A stretch of 41,216 bases of DNA, from positions 1 to 41,216 of the forward strand of contig NZ_RAWE01000072.1 in NCBI RefSeq assembly GCF_003611695.1, given 5' to 3'. The DNA is from Corallococcus carmarthensis. GTDB lineage: Bacteria > Myxococcota > Myxococcia > Myxococcales > Myxococcaceae. The notes beneath the pieces were generated by a model. The model saw only the letters and a list, made by a program, of their open reading frames with translations. It was not told where the DNA came from and ran no database searches. The position numbers were made by a program, and so were the translations under genes. Each line of letters starts with the position of its first letter. Position 1 is the stretch's first letter. This document shows, in pieces, positions 28,254-36,214 of the stretch.

Positions 28254-29405
28254 TCACGCCGCGCGAGTGCTCACGTCCTCCAGCACCGCCGCCACCGCGC
28301 CGCGCAACGCACGCAGCGTCTCCGGCAACGCTTCCGGCGCGAAGCCCGCGTCCATCTCGCGCGCCACGCCCTCCAGCTTGAGCCGCCACGCGGCCAGCGC
28401 GGCCGCATCCGCGGGCCGCGACTCCAGCAGCGCATGTCCCGCCTGCGCGATGCGCTGCGCCCGAGCCAGCGGCCCCGCGCTCGCCTCCAGCGCCGCGGCC
28501 GGCAGCGCCGTGTTCTCCGACGCGGACAGCACGTCGCGCAGGACGTCGCGCGCCAGCGCCTGCGCCTCCTTCGTGGGCACCGCGTAGACGAGCGGCCACA
28601 GGTCCGCCACGCCCGGCGTCGTGCGCCCCGCCAGCGCCGCCGCGGACGCGACCAGCCGCTGCACCTTCACCGCCCGCCGGTCCGACAGGGCGATGCCCGC
28701 GGCCCGCAGCGTCCGCAGTGCCTGCGCCAGGTGCGGCCGCACCGGCCCCAGGTCCGCGCGCCGCGCCGCCTGGGAAACCACGTCCAGGGACTGGAGCGAC
28801 GCCACGCGCGGCGCCGCATCCGCCCACAGCGACGCGCCCCCTTCCAGCAGCTCCTCCAGCCGGGGGTCCGGCACCGGCTCCACGAAGATGCGCGCGAGGA
28901 AGCGGTCCGCGAACGCGGCCAGCGCGTCGTCCTCCGGCAGCGCGTTGGACGCGCCCACGCATACCCGCAGCGGACACTGCATGCGCGTGTGGCCGCGCCG
29001 GAAGGTGCGCTCGTTGAGCAGGCCCAGCAGCGTGTTGAGGATGGCGGTGGAGCCCAGGAACACCTCGTCCAGGAAGGCCACCTCCGCCTCCGGCAACATG
29101 CCCGCCGTCTCCGTCTCCACCAGCCCCTCGCGCAGCTTGCGCAGGTCCACCGGCCCGAAGATTTCGGACGGCTCCGTGAAGCGACCCAGCAGGTATTCGA
29201 AGTAGGAACCGCCCAGGCCGCGTGACGTCCTGCGCACCGCCTCGCTCTTCGCCGTGCCCGGCGGGCCCACGACAAGCAGGTGCTCGCCCGCCACCGCCGA
29301 CAACGCCACCAGCTCCACCATCGCCTCGCGCTCGACCAGCCCCCGGCTTGCGTCGGTGAGCGCGTCGCGGACCTCGGCCGCCGCGACCTCGAAAGATACG
29401 GACAT
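28254..29405 (-). CDS. MoxR-family AAA+ ATPase
   Basis: A 383-aa AAA+ ATPase of the MoxR/RavA type. Walker A GPPGTAKS is at 47-54, Walker B FLDE at 111-114 inside the hallmark VFLGSTAILNTLLGLLNER, sensor 1 Asn154 in VGASNALPEDD, and the arginine-finger region ADRFLARIF lies near 167. The remaining 200 residues are the helical lid and an Ala-rich tail. MoxR enzymes assemble as rings and work with vWA proteins. Here the vWA-bpX gene set lies 2 kb downstream on the same strand, so this is the likely motor of that system, although two unrelated genes lie between. The ATG at 29405 is chosen because MSVSFEVAAAEVRDAL is the first helix. A TAGGCT element 7 nt before the ATG suggests a leaderless transcript. 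Confidence 0.87.
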   Translation of the reverse strand: MSVSFEVAAAEVRDALTDASRGLVEREAMVELVALSAVAGEHLLVVGPPGTAKSEAVRRTSRGLGGSYFEYLLGRFTEPSEIFGPVDLRKLREGLVETETAGMLPEAEVAFLDEVFLGSTAILNTLLGLLNERTFRRGHTRMQCPLRVCVGASNALPEDDALAAFADRFLARIFVEPVPDPRLEELLEGGASLWADAAPRVASLQSLDVVSQAARRADLGPVRPHLAQALRTLRAAGIALSDRRAVKVQRLVASAAALAGRTTPGVADLWPLVYAVPTKEAQALARDVLRDVLSASENTALPAAALEASAGPLARAQRIAQAGHALLESRPADAAALAAWRLKLEGVAREMDAGFAPEALPETLRALRGAVAAVLEDVSTRAA

Positions 29406-29412
29406 GCCCCGG

Positions 29413-29444
29413 AGCCTAGCCTCGCCCCCGGTCCGGCATACAGT
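29413..29444. promoter_or_regulatory. Divergent -10 elements, leaderless type
   Basis: The 45-bp gap between two divergent starts holds TAGGCT on the minus strand (29418-29413, 7 nt before the MoxR ATG) and TACAGT on the plus strand (29439-29444, 6 nt before the ATG at 29451). Both fit TAnnnT at the distance expected if transcription begins at the start codon. No good -35 is visible. Confidence 0.45.
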
Positions 29445-29450
29445 GCGGCC

Positions 29451-30071
29451 ATGGATACGAAGTGGAAGTGGCTGGCGCTGGCGGGCGTGCTGGGCGCGGG
29501 GCCAGCGGTCGCGGACGGCTGGCACGGCTATGCCTCCGTGGGCGCGGGCATCACCCTGGATCATTTCAGCGAATGGCGCGCCAAGGGCCCCGCCCTCCAG
29601 GCGTGGCTCGCCGTGGAGACGCCCCCCGGCCTGTCCCTGGGCGCCGTCTTCGAGACGACCCAGACCTGGGGCCAGCAGTTCGCGGAGGCCCAGAACCCCT
29701 CCGAGATGAGCCGCGTGCAGCTGGACTACACGGCCGTGGGGTTGGAGGCCCGCCTGCGCTTCCTGGGCGACAAGCCGGTGACGCCGTGGGTGGGCGCGCG
29801 GCTGGCGAAGAGCTGGTCGCAGCCCTTCACCCCCAACAGCCTGGGCCAGCTGCGCCGCGAGGACTTCGACGTCACCAGCATGGCGTTCCGCGTGGGCCTG
29901 GACGGATGGATTTCCGACCGGTGGGGCATCTCCATCGCCACCGCGCTCCAGTTCTGCGACGTGAAGTTCACGAAGGACACGGACGACACCAGCGCCAGCG
30001 CGGGAGTCAGCGTGAACATGTGCGCCAAGCCGCTCCAGAGCATCGTCGCCGGGCCCGTGCTGCGCTTCTGA
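29451..30071 (+). CDS. Outer-membrane beta-barrel-like exported protein
   Basis: A 206-aa exported protein. The signal peptide (MDTKWKWLALAGVLGAGPAVA) is followed by alternating amphipathic strands (GYASVGAGITLDHFSEW, LSLGAVFETTQTW, QLDYTAVGLEARLRFLG, TPWVGARLAKSW) and ends in an aromatic residue (GPVLRF), as outer-membrane barrels do. It resembles small OmpA/OmpW-like eight-stranded barrels. The substrate or partner is unknown. The ATG at 29451 is set by the signal peptide. It is divergent from the MoxR gene. Confidence 0.75.
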   Translation: MDTKWKWLALAGVLGAGPAVADGWHGYASVGAGITLDHFSEWRAKGPALQAWLAVETPPGLSLGAVFETTQTWGQQFAEAQNPSEMSRVQLDYTAVGLEARLRFLGDKPVTPWVGARLAKSWSQPFTPNSLGQLRREDFDVTSMAFRVGLDGWISDRWGISIATALQFCDVKFTKDTDDTSASAGVSVNMCAKPLQSIVAGPVLRF

Positions 30072-30081
30072 CGGGCGCGGG

Positions 30082-30087
30082 TACAGT
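30082..30087 (+). promoter_or_regulatory. TACAGT -10 element before the YqiA-like gene
   Basis: TACAGT lies 8 nt before the ATG at 30096, with the same core (TACAGTGCG) as upstream of the preceding gene at 29439. The spacing predicts transcription starting at or next to the start codon. Confidence 0.4.
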
Positions 30088-30095
30088 GCGCGCCC

Positions 30096-30806
30096 ATGAA
30101 CGCGCCGCCCCCCACCTCCGGTCCCCGCTGGCTCTACCTGCACGGCTTCGCCTCCGGCCCCGCCTCCGCCAAGGGCGTCTGGCTGGACGCGCACTGGGCG
30201 AAGCAGGGCATCCCGCTGGAGCGCCTCAACCTGCGCGTGCCGTCGCTGGAACACCTGGGCCTGCACGCCATGCTGGACACCGTGCGGGACGCGCTGGGCG
30301 CTCCCAATGACCGCGCCGTCGTCATCGGCTCCAGCCTGGGCGGGCTCGTCGCCGCGCGCACCGCGGAGCAGGACTCGCGTGTGAGCGCGCTGGTGCTGCT
30401 GGCCCCCGCCTTCCACTTCGTGGAGCAGCTCCAGCGCCGCATGGGCCCCCACGCATGGGCGGAGTGGAAGCGCACGGGCTTCCTGGAGACGGACGACCAC
30501 GCGGAGAAGCGCCGCGCGCGCGTGCACCACGGCATCGTGGAGGAGGCCCAGGCCATGGACGCGAAGCGGGGCTTCTGGCCCGACGTGCGCGTGCCCACCC
30601 TCGTCATCCACGGCCGCAAGGACGACACCTGCGACGTGCGCTATTCGCGCGAGTGGGCCCAGGGCAAGCGCCACGTCCGGCTGGTGGAGGTGGACGACGG
30701 CCACGAGCTGACCGCCTCGCTGGAGCTCATCGCCAGGGAGGCGGATGCCTTCCTGACCCCGTGGCGGGGTGTGGAGCAACCCCGGCAGGTGTTCACTGGC
30801 GGCTGA
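30096..30806 (+). CDS. YqiA/UPF0227-type alpha/beta-hydrolase
   Basis: A 236-aa cytoplasmic alpha/beta-hydrolase. The first strand and oxyanion loop read RWLYLHGFASGPASAKG, typical of YqiA (UPF0227) esterases. The nucleophile Ser is in VVIGSSLGGLVAA, the acid Asp in VIHGRKDDTCD and the catalytic His in EVDDGHELTAS, so the triad is complete. YqiA-type enzymes hydrolyse short acyl esters; the natural substrate is unknown. The start codon at 30096 lies 24 nt after the previous stop. A second, unrelated hydrolase follows after 62 nt. Confidence 0.88.
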   Translation: MNAPPPTSGPRWLYLHGFASGPASAKGVWLDAHWAKQGIPLERLNLRVPSLEHLGLHAMLDTVRDALGAPNDRAVVIGSSLGGLVAARTAEQDSRVSALVLLAPAFHFVEQLQRRMGPHAWAEWKRTGFLETDDHAEKRRARVHHGIVEEAQAMDAKRGFWPDVRVPTLVIHGRKDDTCDVRYSREWAQGKRHVRLVEVDDGHELTASLELIAREADAFLTPWRGVEQPRQVFTGG

Positions 30807-30855
30807 CCGGAGGGGGCCCGTACGGCGGTCGTATTCGCGTCCTGAACGCGCCGGT

Positions 30856-30861
30856 TAAGGT
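30856..30861 (+). promoter_or_regulatory. TAAGGT -10-like element before the esterase gene
   Basis: TAAGGT lies 7 nt before the ATG at 30869, the third TAnnnT element in a row at leaderless spacing in this stretch. No -35 consensus is visible. Confidence 0.35.
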
Positions 30862-30868
30862 GGCGGCC

Positions 30869-31582
30869 ATGAACCGCGAATACCACCGCTGGCACAGCCC
30901 GCGGCTGAACCGGGACATGGAAGTGCTGCTGTACGGGCACTCGGGCGAGCCCGTCATCCTGGTGCCCACGAGCAAGGGCCGCTTCTACCAGCCCGAGGAC
31001 TTCGGCCTCATCGGCGCCATCGCGGACGGCATCGCCGCGGGCCGCTACGTCGTGGTGTGCGTGGACTCGGTGGATGAAGAGTCCTGGTACAACAAGGACG
31101 TCGCCCCCGCCGTGCGCGTGGCCCGCCATGCCCAGTGGGAGGACTACCTGGTGCACGAGGTGGTTCCGCTCGTCCGGGGCCGCGCCGCCGGAGGCCGCCT
31201 CACGCTCGCCGGGTGCAGCCTGGGCGGCTTCCACACGTACAACGTGGGCCTGCGCCACCCGGACGTCTTCCAGCGCCTCATCTCCATGGGCGGCAAGTTC
31301 GAGACGGAGGACTTCCTCGACGGCCACCACGACGAACAGGTGTACTTCCACACCGCGCCGCAGTGGCTGCCCAACCTGCACGACCCGGGACGCCTGTCCT
31401 CCCTGCGCCGCGTGGAGATGACCCTGGCCGTGGGAGAGCATGACTTCTGCCGCCCCTCCAACGAGAACCTCTCCAAGGTCCTCTGGCAGAAGGACATCCG
31501 CAACGACCTGTCCATCTGGAACGGCGGCACCCACGACTGGCCCGTGTGGCGGCAGATGATCCGCCAGTACCTGCCGGCCTGA
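30869..31582 (+). CDS. Esterase family protein (alpha/beta-hydrolase)
   Basis: A 237-aa putative esterase (COG4947/esterase D-like). It opens with NREYHRWHSPRLNRDMEVLL, typical of the group. The nucleophile Ser is in LAGCSLGGFHTYNVGLRHP, the acid is probably in LAVGEHDFC, and the catalytic His is in GGTHDWPVWR near the end. No signal peptide. Its substrate is unknown; relatives act on carbohydrate or small acyl esters. The ATG at 30869 was chosen because the conserved part starts there. It is followed by a hairpin terminator. The gene may belong with the preceding hydrolase, but it has its own -10-like element. Confidence 0.87.
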   Translation: MNREYHRWHSPRLNRDMEVLLYGHSGEPVILVPTSKGRFYQPEDFGLIGAIADGIAAGRYVVVCVDSVDEESWYNKDVAPAVRVARHAQWEDYLVHEVVPLVRGRAAGGRLTLAGCSLGGFHTYNVGLRHPDVFQRLISMGGKFETEDFLDGHHDEQVYFHTAPQWLPNLHDPGRLSSLRRVEMTLAVGEHDFCRPSNENLSKVLWQKDIRNDLSIWNGGTHDWPVWRQMIRQYLPA

Positions 31583-31594
31583 AGCCGCTCCAAG

Positions 31595-31623
31595 GACGCC
31601 GCTTCCCACAAGGGGGCGGCGTC
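31595..31623 (+). terminator. Hairpin terminator after the esterase gene
   Basis: GACGCCGC (31595-31602) and GCGGCGTC (31616-31623) form a perfect 8-bp stem, followed by TTCGCTT. Confidence 0.7.
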
Positions 31624-31660
31624 TTCGCTTCGAGGGAGCGCCAGACTCCGGACACGACAA

Positions 31661-31688
31661 AGCCCCCGGTCGGAAGGACCCGGAGGCT
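31661..31688 (-). terminator. Hairpin terminator for the minus-strand LysM gene
   Basis: Read on the minus strand, AGCCTCCGGGTC pairs with GACCGGGGGCT with one bulge, followed by TTTGTC. It lies 30 nt beyond the LysM gene stop. Confidence 0.65.
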
Positions 31689-31718
31689 CGTGCGAGGCTC
31701 CACCGTCGTGGCGGAGGC

Positions 31719-32357
31719 TCAGTCGATGGGCATGAAGATCTTGAGGCCCGTGCGGCCGTTGTTCGTCGTGTTGCGCTCGATGAAGTCGCTGGCGGACGAG
31801 TGGCCGTCACCGCTGGTGATGGCCGTGTGGCCGTAGATGCTGCCCGCGGCCGACGAGGTCTTCTCCCACGTGAGGATGAGGCCCGGAATCTTCAGCGCCT
31901 CCTCCAGGGACATGTCCACCTGCTTGAACTTGTCGCGCGGCAGGTTGTTGTCGATCTGGTTGCCGTTGCCCGACACGCCGATGCCCATGGCGTTGCGGAT
32001 GGCCCGGCTCACGCCCGTGGCGCACAGGCCCTGGCTGTTGTAGCCGCCCATGCCCATCGCCGCCGCGCGGCCCGCGTCCGCCAGCCGGCGCATCGTGGCG
32101 CTCGCGTTGCTGGGACCCGCGCCCGTCGGACCGCCCACGTCCACGCCACCCGTGTTGCCACCCCCGCGCACACCCTGACGGCCACCACCCGCGTCGAAGC
32201 TGTCACGCCCCGAGTGGCCGATGCGCAGCGTCCGGCCGGAGTAGATGAGGTTGGGGTTCGCGATGTTGTTGTCGCGCGCCAGCTTCGCAACGGAGGTGCC
32301 GAAACGAGCGGCCAGGCCAGAGAGGGTGTCGCCAGGGCGGATGCGGTAGTTGGACAT
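31719..32357 (-). CDS. LysM protein with a cysteine-hydrolase-like C-terminus
   Basis: A 212-aa protein: LysM at residues 3-47 ([20 protein letters not shown]), a linker with RDSFDAGGGRQGVRGGG at 51-67, then a domain from about 85. Its likely catalytic Cys112 sits at a helix start (GLCATGVSRAIRNAMG) and His177 in SIYGHTAITSGDG. This layout recalls NlpC/P60 or the amidases used as toxic effectors against peptidoglycan. It has no signal peptide, like its paralogue at 16511-17206, with which it shares the LysM and linker but not the sequence of the enzyme part. The ATG at 32357 has GGAG 5 nt upstream. Confidence 0.8.
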   Translation of the reverse strand: MSNYRIRPGDTLSGLAARFGTSVAKLARDNNIANPNLIYSGRTLRIGHSGRDSFDAGGGRQGVRGGGNTGGVDVGGPTGAGPSNASATMRRLADAGRAAAMGMGGYNSQGLCATGVSRAIRNAMGIGVSGNGNQIDNNLPRDKFKQVDMSLEEALKIPGLILTWEKTSSAAGSIYGHTAITSGDGHSSASDFIERNTTNNGRTGLKIFMPID

Positions 32358-32465
32358 GTAAGCTCCTGCCCCCATTGTCGGGGCTTCCCGATCCAGGTTG
32401 CGCCCGTTTCCTAGATTCTTGGACTTTCTGCCCGGGCTGGAAATCTACACCCAATCCGCTCCAAC

Positions 32466-33869
32466 TCAGCCTTCCAGGGGCCGGAGGGTGCCGGCGCTGA
32501 CGCGCCAGAAGCGCCACAGCACGGCGGCGGCCACGGTGATGAGGCCCGCGCACAGGCCCCACCAGATGCCCAGCACGCCCATGCCCAGGTGGAAGCCCAG
32601 GAGCAGGGTCAGGGGCAGGCCCACGGCGTAGTGGCCCACGATGTTGGCCACGAAGGTGAAGCGCGTCTGGCCGGCGCCGCGCAGCACGCCCGCGCCCACG
32701 CCCTGCACGCCGTCGAAGACCTGGAAGATGGCGCCCACCATCAGGAGGGGCAGCAGCAGCGGCAGCACCTCCGGAGGCGCCCCGGCCAGCTTCGCCAGGC
32801 CCAGGGGGAAGAGCGCGAACACGAGCCCGCTCAGGGACATGGCCACCGCGCCGGTGGCGAAGGCCATCAGCCCGCTCCTGCGGGCCTGAGGCGTGTCGTG
32901 CGCGCCCACGGCCCAGCCCACCCGCACGCTGCCCGCGTTGCCGATGCCCAGCGCCATGGTGAAGGTGAGGCTGGCGTAGGAGAGGGCAATCTGGTGCGCG
33001 CCCACGCTCACCGGCCCCAGCTTCGCGGCCAGCACGCCCGCCAGCGCGAAGACGCCCACCTCCGCCGCGATGTGCAGGCCAATGGGCAGCCCCACCCGGA
33101 AGGCCCGCAGCTGGTCCGCCTTCACCGGCTTGCGCGACGGCGTGCCCGGCACGGGGATGAGCTGCACCGCCCGAGCGACGATGAGCACCTCCATCGCCGT
33201 GCACAGGAGCGTGGACAGCGCCGCGCCCGCCGCGCCCATGGCCGGCACGTGGGTGAGCGGCCCCGCCCACGCGGGCAGCGACTGGCCGCCGAAGACGAAC
33301 AGCGGCACCAGCGCCAGGTTGACCACGTTGGCCAGCACGGCGGACACCACCAGCGGCCGGGGCATCCCGATGGCCTGCAGGTACGCGCGCACCGTGAGGA
33401 AGATGAGCATCAGGGGCAGGCTGGGCGCGCGGAAGTGCAGGAAGGCGCGCACCTGGACGATCTGCTCCTCCGCCACGCCCACCCACGGCAGGCCCGACGG
33501 CACGGTGATGAGCACCGCCCACAGCACCACGCCCACGAACGCGGACAGCCAGATGCCCTGCCAGAGCACGTCCCGGGCGCGGCGCGGGTGGCCGGCGCCA
33601 ATCGCCTGGGACACCAGGGGGTCCACGCCCATCATCAGCCCCATCCCGAAGCTGCTGACGGCGAAGAAGAGGGCGTGGCTCAACCCCACCGCGGCCAGGG
33701 CCGACGTGCCGGCCCGGCCAACGATGAAGGTGTCCGTCACGCCCATCAGGGACTGCCCCGCCTGCGCGATGCACAGGGGGACCGCCAGCGCCAGCAGGGC
33801 GCGCAGCTCCCCCCGGATGCCGCGGGCCGGGGGGGACGATACGGAAGGTTCGACGGCTTCGGGCGGCAT
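32466..33869 (-). CDS. MATE-family efflux transporter
   Basis: A 467-aa multidrug and toxin extrusion transporter with about 12 membrane segments. The family pattern is clear in CIAQAGQSLMGVTDTFIVGR, GMGLMMGVDPLVSQAIGAGH and GIGNAGSVRVGWAVGA, the mirrored half. MATE proteins export cationic drugs, dyes or metabolites using Na+ or H+ gradients. In myxobacteria some export secondary metabolites, but no biosynthesis gene is nearby. The start is the ATG at 33869. A TATAGG element lies 7 nt before the ATG (33882-33877 on the minus strand), the same leaderless spacing as in neighbouring genes. Confidence 0.93.
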   Translation of the reverse strand: MPPEAVEPSVSSPPARGIRGELRALLALAVPLCIAQAGQSLMGVTDTFIVGRAGTSALAAVGLSHALFFAVSSFGMGLMMGVDPLVSQAIGAGHPRRARDVLWQGIWLSAFVGVVLWAVLITVPSGLPWVGVAEEQIVQVRAFLHFRAPSLPLMLIFLTVRAYLQAIGMPRPLVVSAVLANVVNLALVPLFVFGGQSLPAWAGPLTHVPAMGAAGAALSTLLCTAMEVLIVARAVQLIPVPGTPSRKPVKADQLRAFRVGLPIGLHIAAEVGVFALAGVLAAKLGPVSVGAHQIALSYASLTFTMALGIGNAGSVRVGWAVGAHDTPQARRSGLMAFATGAVAMSLSGLVFALFPLGLAKLAGAPPEVLPLLLPLLMVGAIFQVFDGVQGVGAGVLRGAGQTRFTFVANIVGHYAVGLPLTLLLGFHLGMGVLGIWWGLCAGLITVAAAVLWRFWRVSAGTLRPLEG

Positions 33870-33876
33870 GGCGGGG

Positions 33877-33882
33877 CCTATA
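33877..33882 (-). promoter_or_regulatory. TATAGG -10-like element before the MATE gene
   Basis: TATAGG lies 7 nt upstream of the MATE ATG on the minus strand, matching the spacing seen at 29413-29444, 30082 and 30856. Confidence 0.35.
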
Positions 33883-33947
33883 GGGAAGGGATCGCGCTGG
33901 CGCAAGCGACGCAATCCCTTCTTCCGCCTGACCGCCCTCCCGCCCTG

Positions 33948-36089
33948 TCAGGGCAGGCTGACGGGGAACGGCACCGTGACGAGCGGCGTCTGGAGGCTGG
34001 TCACCTTCGACACGCGCAGGCCCGCGTCGCTGATGGCGTAGACGTAGTCATCCGCCATCACGCTGCGGCGCACGTCCGACGTGTAGTAGTAGCTCCACTG
34101 CGGATACCCGGAGGTCTTGAACAGGTCCGACATGGGCACCGCGCCCACCGGGGAGATGCCCGCCGTCAGGTCCACGCGGAACACGCGCAGCTCCGTGCGG
34201 AAGCTGGACCAGTAGTCCTCGTAGGACGAATAGGACCGCGTGTAATCCGTGAACGGGATGGCCACCAGCCCCTTGGCCGCGAAGTAGTTGAAGGCCTTGT
34301 GCTCGTAGAGGGCCTCGCTCCAGCCGTAGGCCTCGCCCACCAGCTGCGTGGAGACCTCCTTCGGGTTCGCCAGGTCGCCGACGTCGAAGAGGGACAGCTT
34401 CAGCTGGCTCGTGCCGCAGCAGCCGCCGTTCGGCTCCGTGTGGATGCCCAGCGTCAGCAGGTGGTGGTCGCCCACCGGGTGCATGTACGTGGAGAAGCCG
34501 GGCACCTTCAGCTCGCCCACCTTGCGCGGGTGCGCGGGGTCGCTCAGGTCGAAGGTGAAGAGCGGATCCACCTGGAGGAAGGTGACGACGTAGCCGCGCG
34601 GGCCCGCGAAGCGCGCGCTGAAGATGCGCTCGCCTTCCGCCAGGTCCTCGCTGCGGCCCAGCTCCGCCATGTACCCGTTCTTCACGCCCAGCGTCGTCAC
34701 GCGGCTGGCCGTCGTGGTGCGGCCCCACCACCAGTCCTCGTGGTCCGGCTCCGGGATGCGCGTCGTCACCGTGGTGGCCAGGCGCAGCACGCCTTCGTAC
34801 TCATCCAGCGCGAACTGGTTGATGGGCGTGCCCTCCACCGTGCCGGAGCCCACGTACACCGCGCGGCCCGGCTGACGCAGGTCGAACTTGTGCAGGTAGG
34901 TGAAGTCCTTCTGCCCGGGCTGCGGCCACCACCAGTAATGCGAGTGCGCCAGGTACAACGACTCCTTGGACGCGTACACCGTGCCCGGCTCCGCCACCAG
35001 GCTGGTGCGCCCCGGCGCCGCGGTGCGCGCGTCCAGGTCCACCGAGGCCACCGTCACGAAGCCCAGCGCGGACGGCGCGTTGCTCCGGTAGAAGTCACCA
35101 CAGGACGTGGGCAGCGACGTCGTCACGCCCTGCGCGTCCACGTGCCGGCCCTCGGGCAGCCACTTGTCCAGCGTGTTCGCGCGGATGCTCTTCTCGTTGC
35201 TTTCGATGAGCGCGTCGATGGTCTTGGTGAGCTTGTCCTCGTCCTTGTAGAGGTCCTCCGAGTAGTCCACCCAGAACTTCACGCCCTCCGGCCAGCGGAA
35301 CGCATCCGCCAGCACCAGCCGCACGCTGCTGTCCACGCGGCGCGCCTGGTTGAAGAGGCCGGGCAGGTAGAGCTGATCCACCACCGTGGGGTGCGCCACG
35401 TCCGACACGTCCACCGTGGTCACCTTGGTGCTGTCGGCGTTGTAGTAGCCACAGCCGAAGCCGTAGCAGGCGATGTCCGCCACGGGGACCATTCCGCCGT
35501 TCGCGCCCGAGCCGGCCTTCGCCGGGGTGCCCGGCAGGGACAGCGCCACCTGCGAGATGATGACCAGCCGGTTGTGCTCGTCGAGCAGCATCTCCCGGGG
35601 CCAGCCTTCCACCTCCATCGTCGCCGCCAGCGTGAGCTGCTCCGCGGGCCACGAGCGGTGCGCGTACAGCCGGTTGCCCGACAGCACGAAGATGCGCGTG
35701 CCGTCGTTCTGCACGAAGTCCGACTCGTGCACGCCCTCCACCTGGTTGTTGGTGCCGGTGGAGTCATTGGGCGCCTGGCTGCCGCCGCCCGACGTCACGT
35801 CGCCGCCCGCCGCGTCCTCCGCGGGCATGGGCCCGAAGACGACGCCCCCGCGCCCACCCCGGCCAAAGCGTTCCCAATAACCGGGCTTCTGCTGCTCCAG
35901 GCTCGCGCGCATCTGCTTCGACGCGGTGTCCTCGATGTACCGCTCCAGCCCGGCGCAGTCGTTGAAGGTCTCCAGCTTCAGCGACTGCTGCACGGGTTCG
36001 TTGCCCAGCCCGTCCGGGGTCTTGCCCCCGTCACCACAGCCCACCGCCAGGAGCGTGAGCCCCACCGTTCCGAAAAGACGTAGACGCAT
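33948..36089 (-). CDS. Lipoprotein with a secreted beta-propeller domain (Beta_propel family)
   Basis: A 713-aa lipoprotein. The signal peptide ends at lipobox LAVGC (Cys near 16), followed by GDGGKTPDG. The body fits the secreted beta-propeller family: NNQVEGVHESDFVQNDGTRI, IFVLSGNRLYAHRSW, NRLVIISQV, then blades with FSTYMHPVGDHHLLTLGI and GYVVTFLQVDPLFTFDLSD. It probably sits in the periplasm or on the outer membrane. Function is unknown; related proteins occur in archaea and Bacillus as secreted beta-propellers. The ATG at 36089 has GGGAGGA as ribosome binding site and is confirmed by the lipobox. Confidence 0.88.
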   Translation of the reverse strand: MRLRLFGTVGLTLLAVGCGDGGKTPDGLGNEPVQQSLKLETFNDCAGLERYIEDTASKQMRASLEQQKPGYWERFGRGGRGGVVFGPMPAEDAAGGDVTSGGGSQAPNDSTGTNNQVEGVHESDFVQNDGTRIFVLSGNRLYAHRSWPAEQLTLAATMEVEGWPREMLLDEHNRLVIISQVALSLPGTPAKAGSGANGGMVPVADIACYGFGCGYYNADSTKVTTVDVSDVAHPTVVDQLYLPGLFNQARRVDSSVRLVLADAFRWPEGVKFWVDYSEDLYKDEDKLTKTIDALIESNEKSIRANTLDKWLPEGRHVDAQGVTTSLPTSCGDFYRSNAPSALGFVTVASVDLDARTAAPGRTSLVAEPGTVYASKESLYLAHSHYWWWPQPGQKDFTYLHKFDLRQPGRAVYVGSGTVEGTPINQFALDEYEGVLRLATTVTTRIPEPDHEDWWWGRTTTASRVTTLGVKNGYMAELGRSEDLAEGERIFSARFAGPRGYVVTFLQVDPLFTFDLSDPAHPRKVGELKVPGFSTYMHPVGDHHLLTLGIHTEPNGGCCGTSQLKLSLFDVGDLANPKEVSTQLVGEAYGWSEALYEHKAFNYFAAKGLVAIPFTDYTRSYSSYEDYWSSFRTELRVFRVDLTAGISPVGAVPMSDLFKTSGYPQWSYYYTSDVRRSVMADDYVYAISDAGLRVSKVTSLQTPLVTVPFPVSLP

Positions 36090-36214
36090 GCGCAATCCTC
36101 CCTCGAAAGCCTCGCGGGGCGCAGCGCTTTGCCACGCGCATGCCAGGGGGGAATCCCGTGTCCACCGGCTGCGATTGCGGGGGGTTACGACGTACGCGGG
36201 GGCACCCGCCGCTC

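Noticed and set aside
29406-30779. Extension of the MoxR frame upstream on the minus strand
   Set aside because: The frame remains open for 450 codons upstream of 29405, but that part is low-complexity and overlaps two real plus-strand genes. The AAA+ fold starts at the ATG at 29405.
32589-36083. Open frame of more than 1100 codons on the plus strand
   Set aside because: It is antisense to the MATE and beta-propeller lipoprotein genes. Its product is a low-complexity His/Arg/Gln/Val-rich chain, as expected from the reverse strand of high-GC codons, with no domains.
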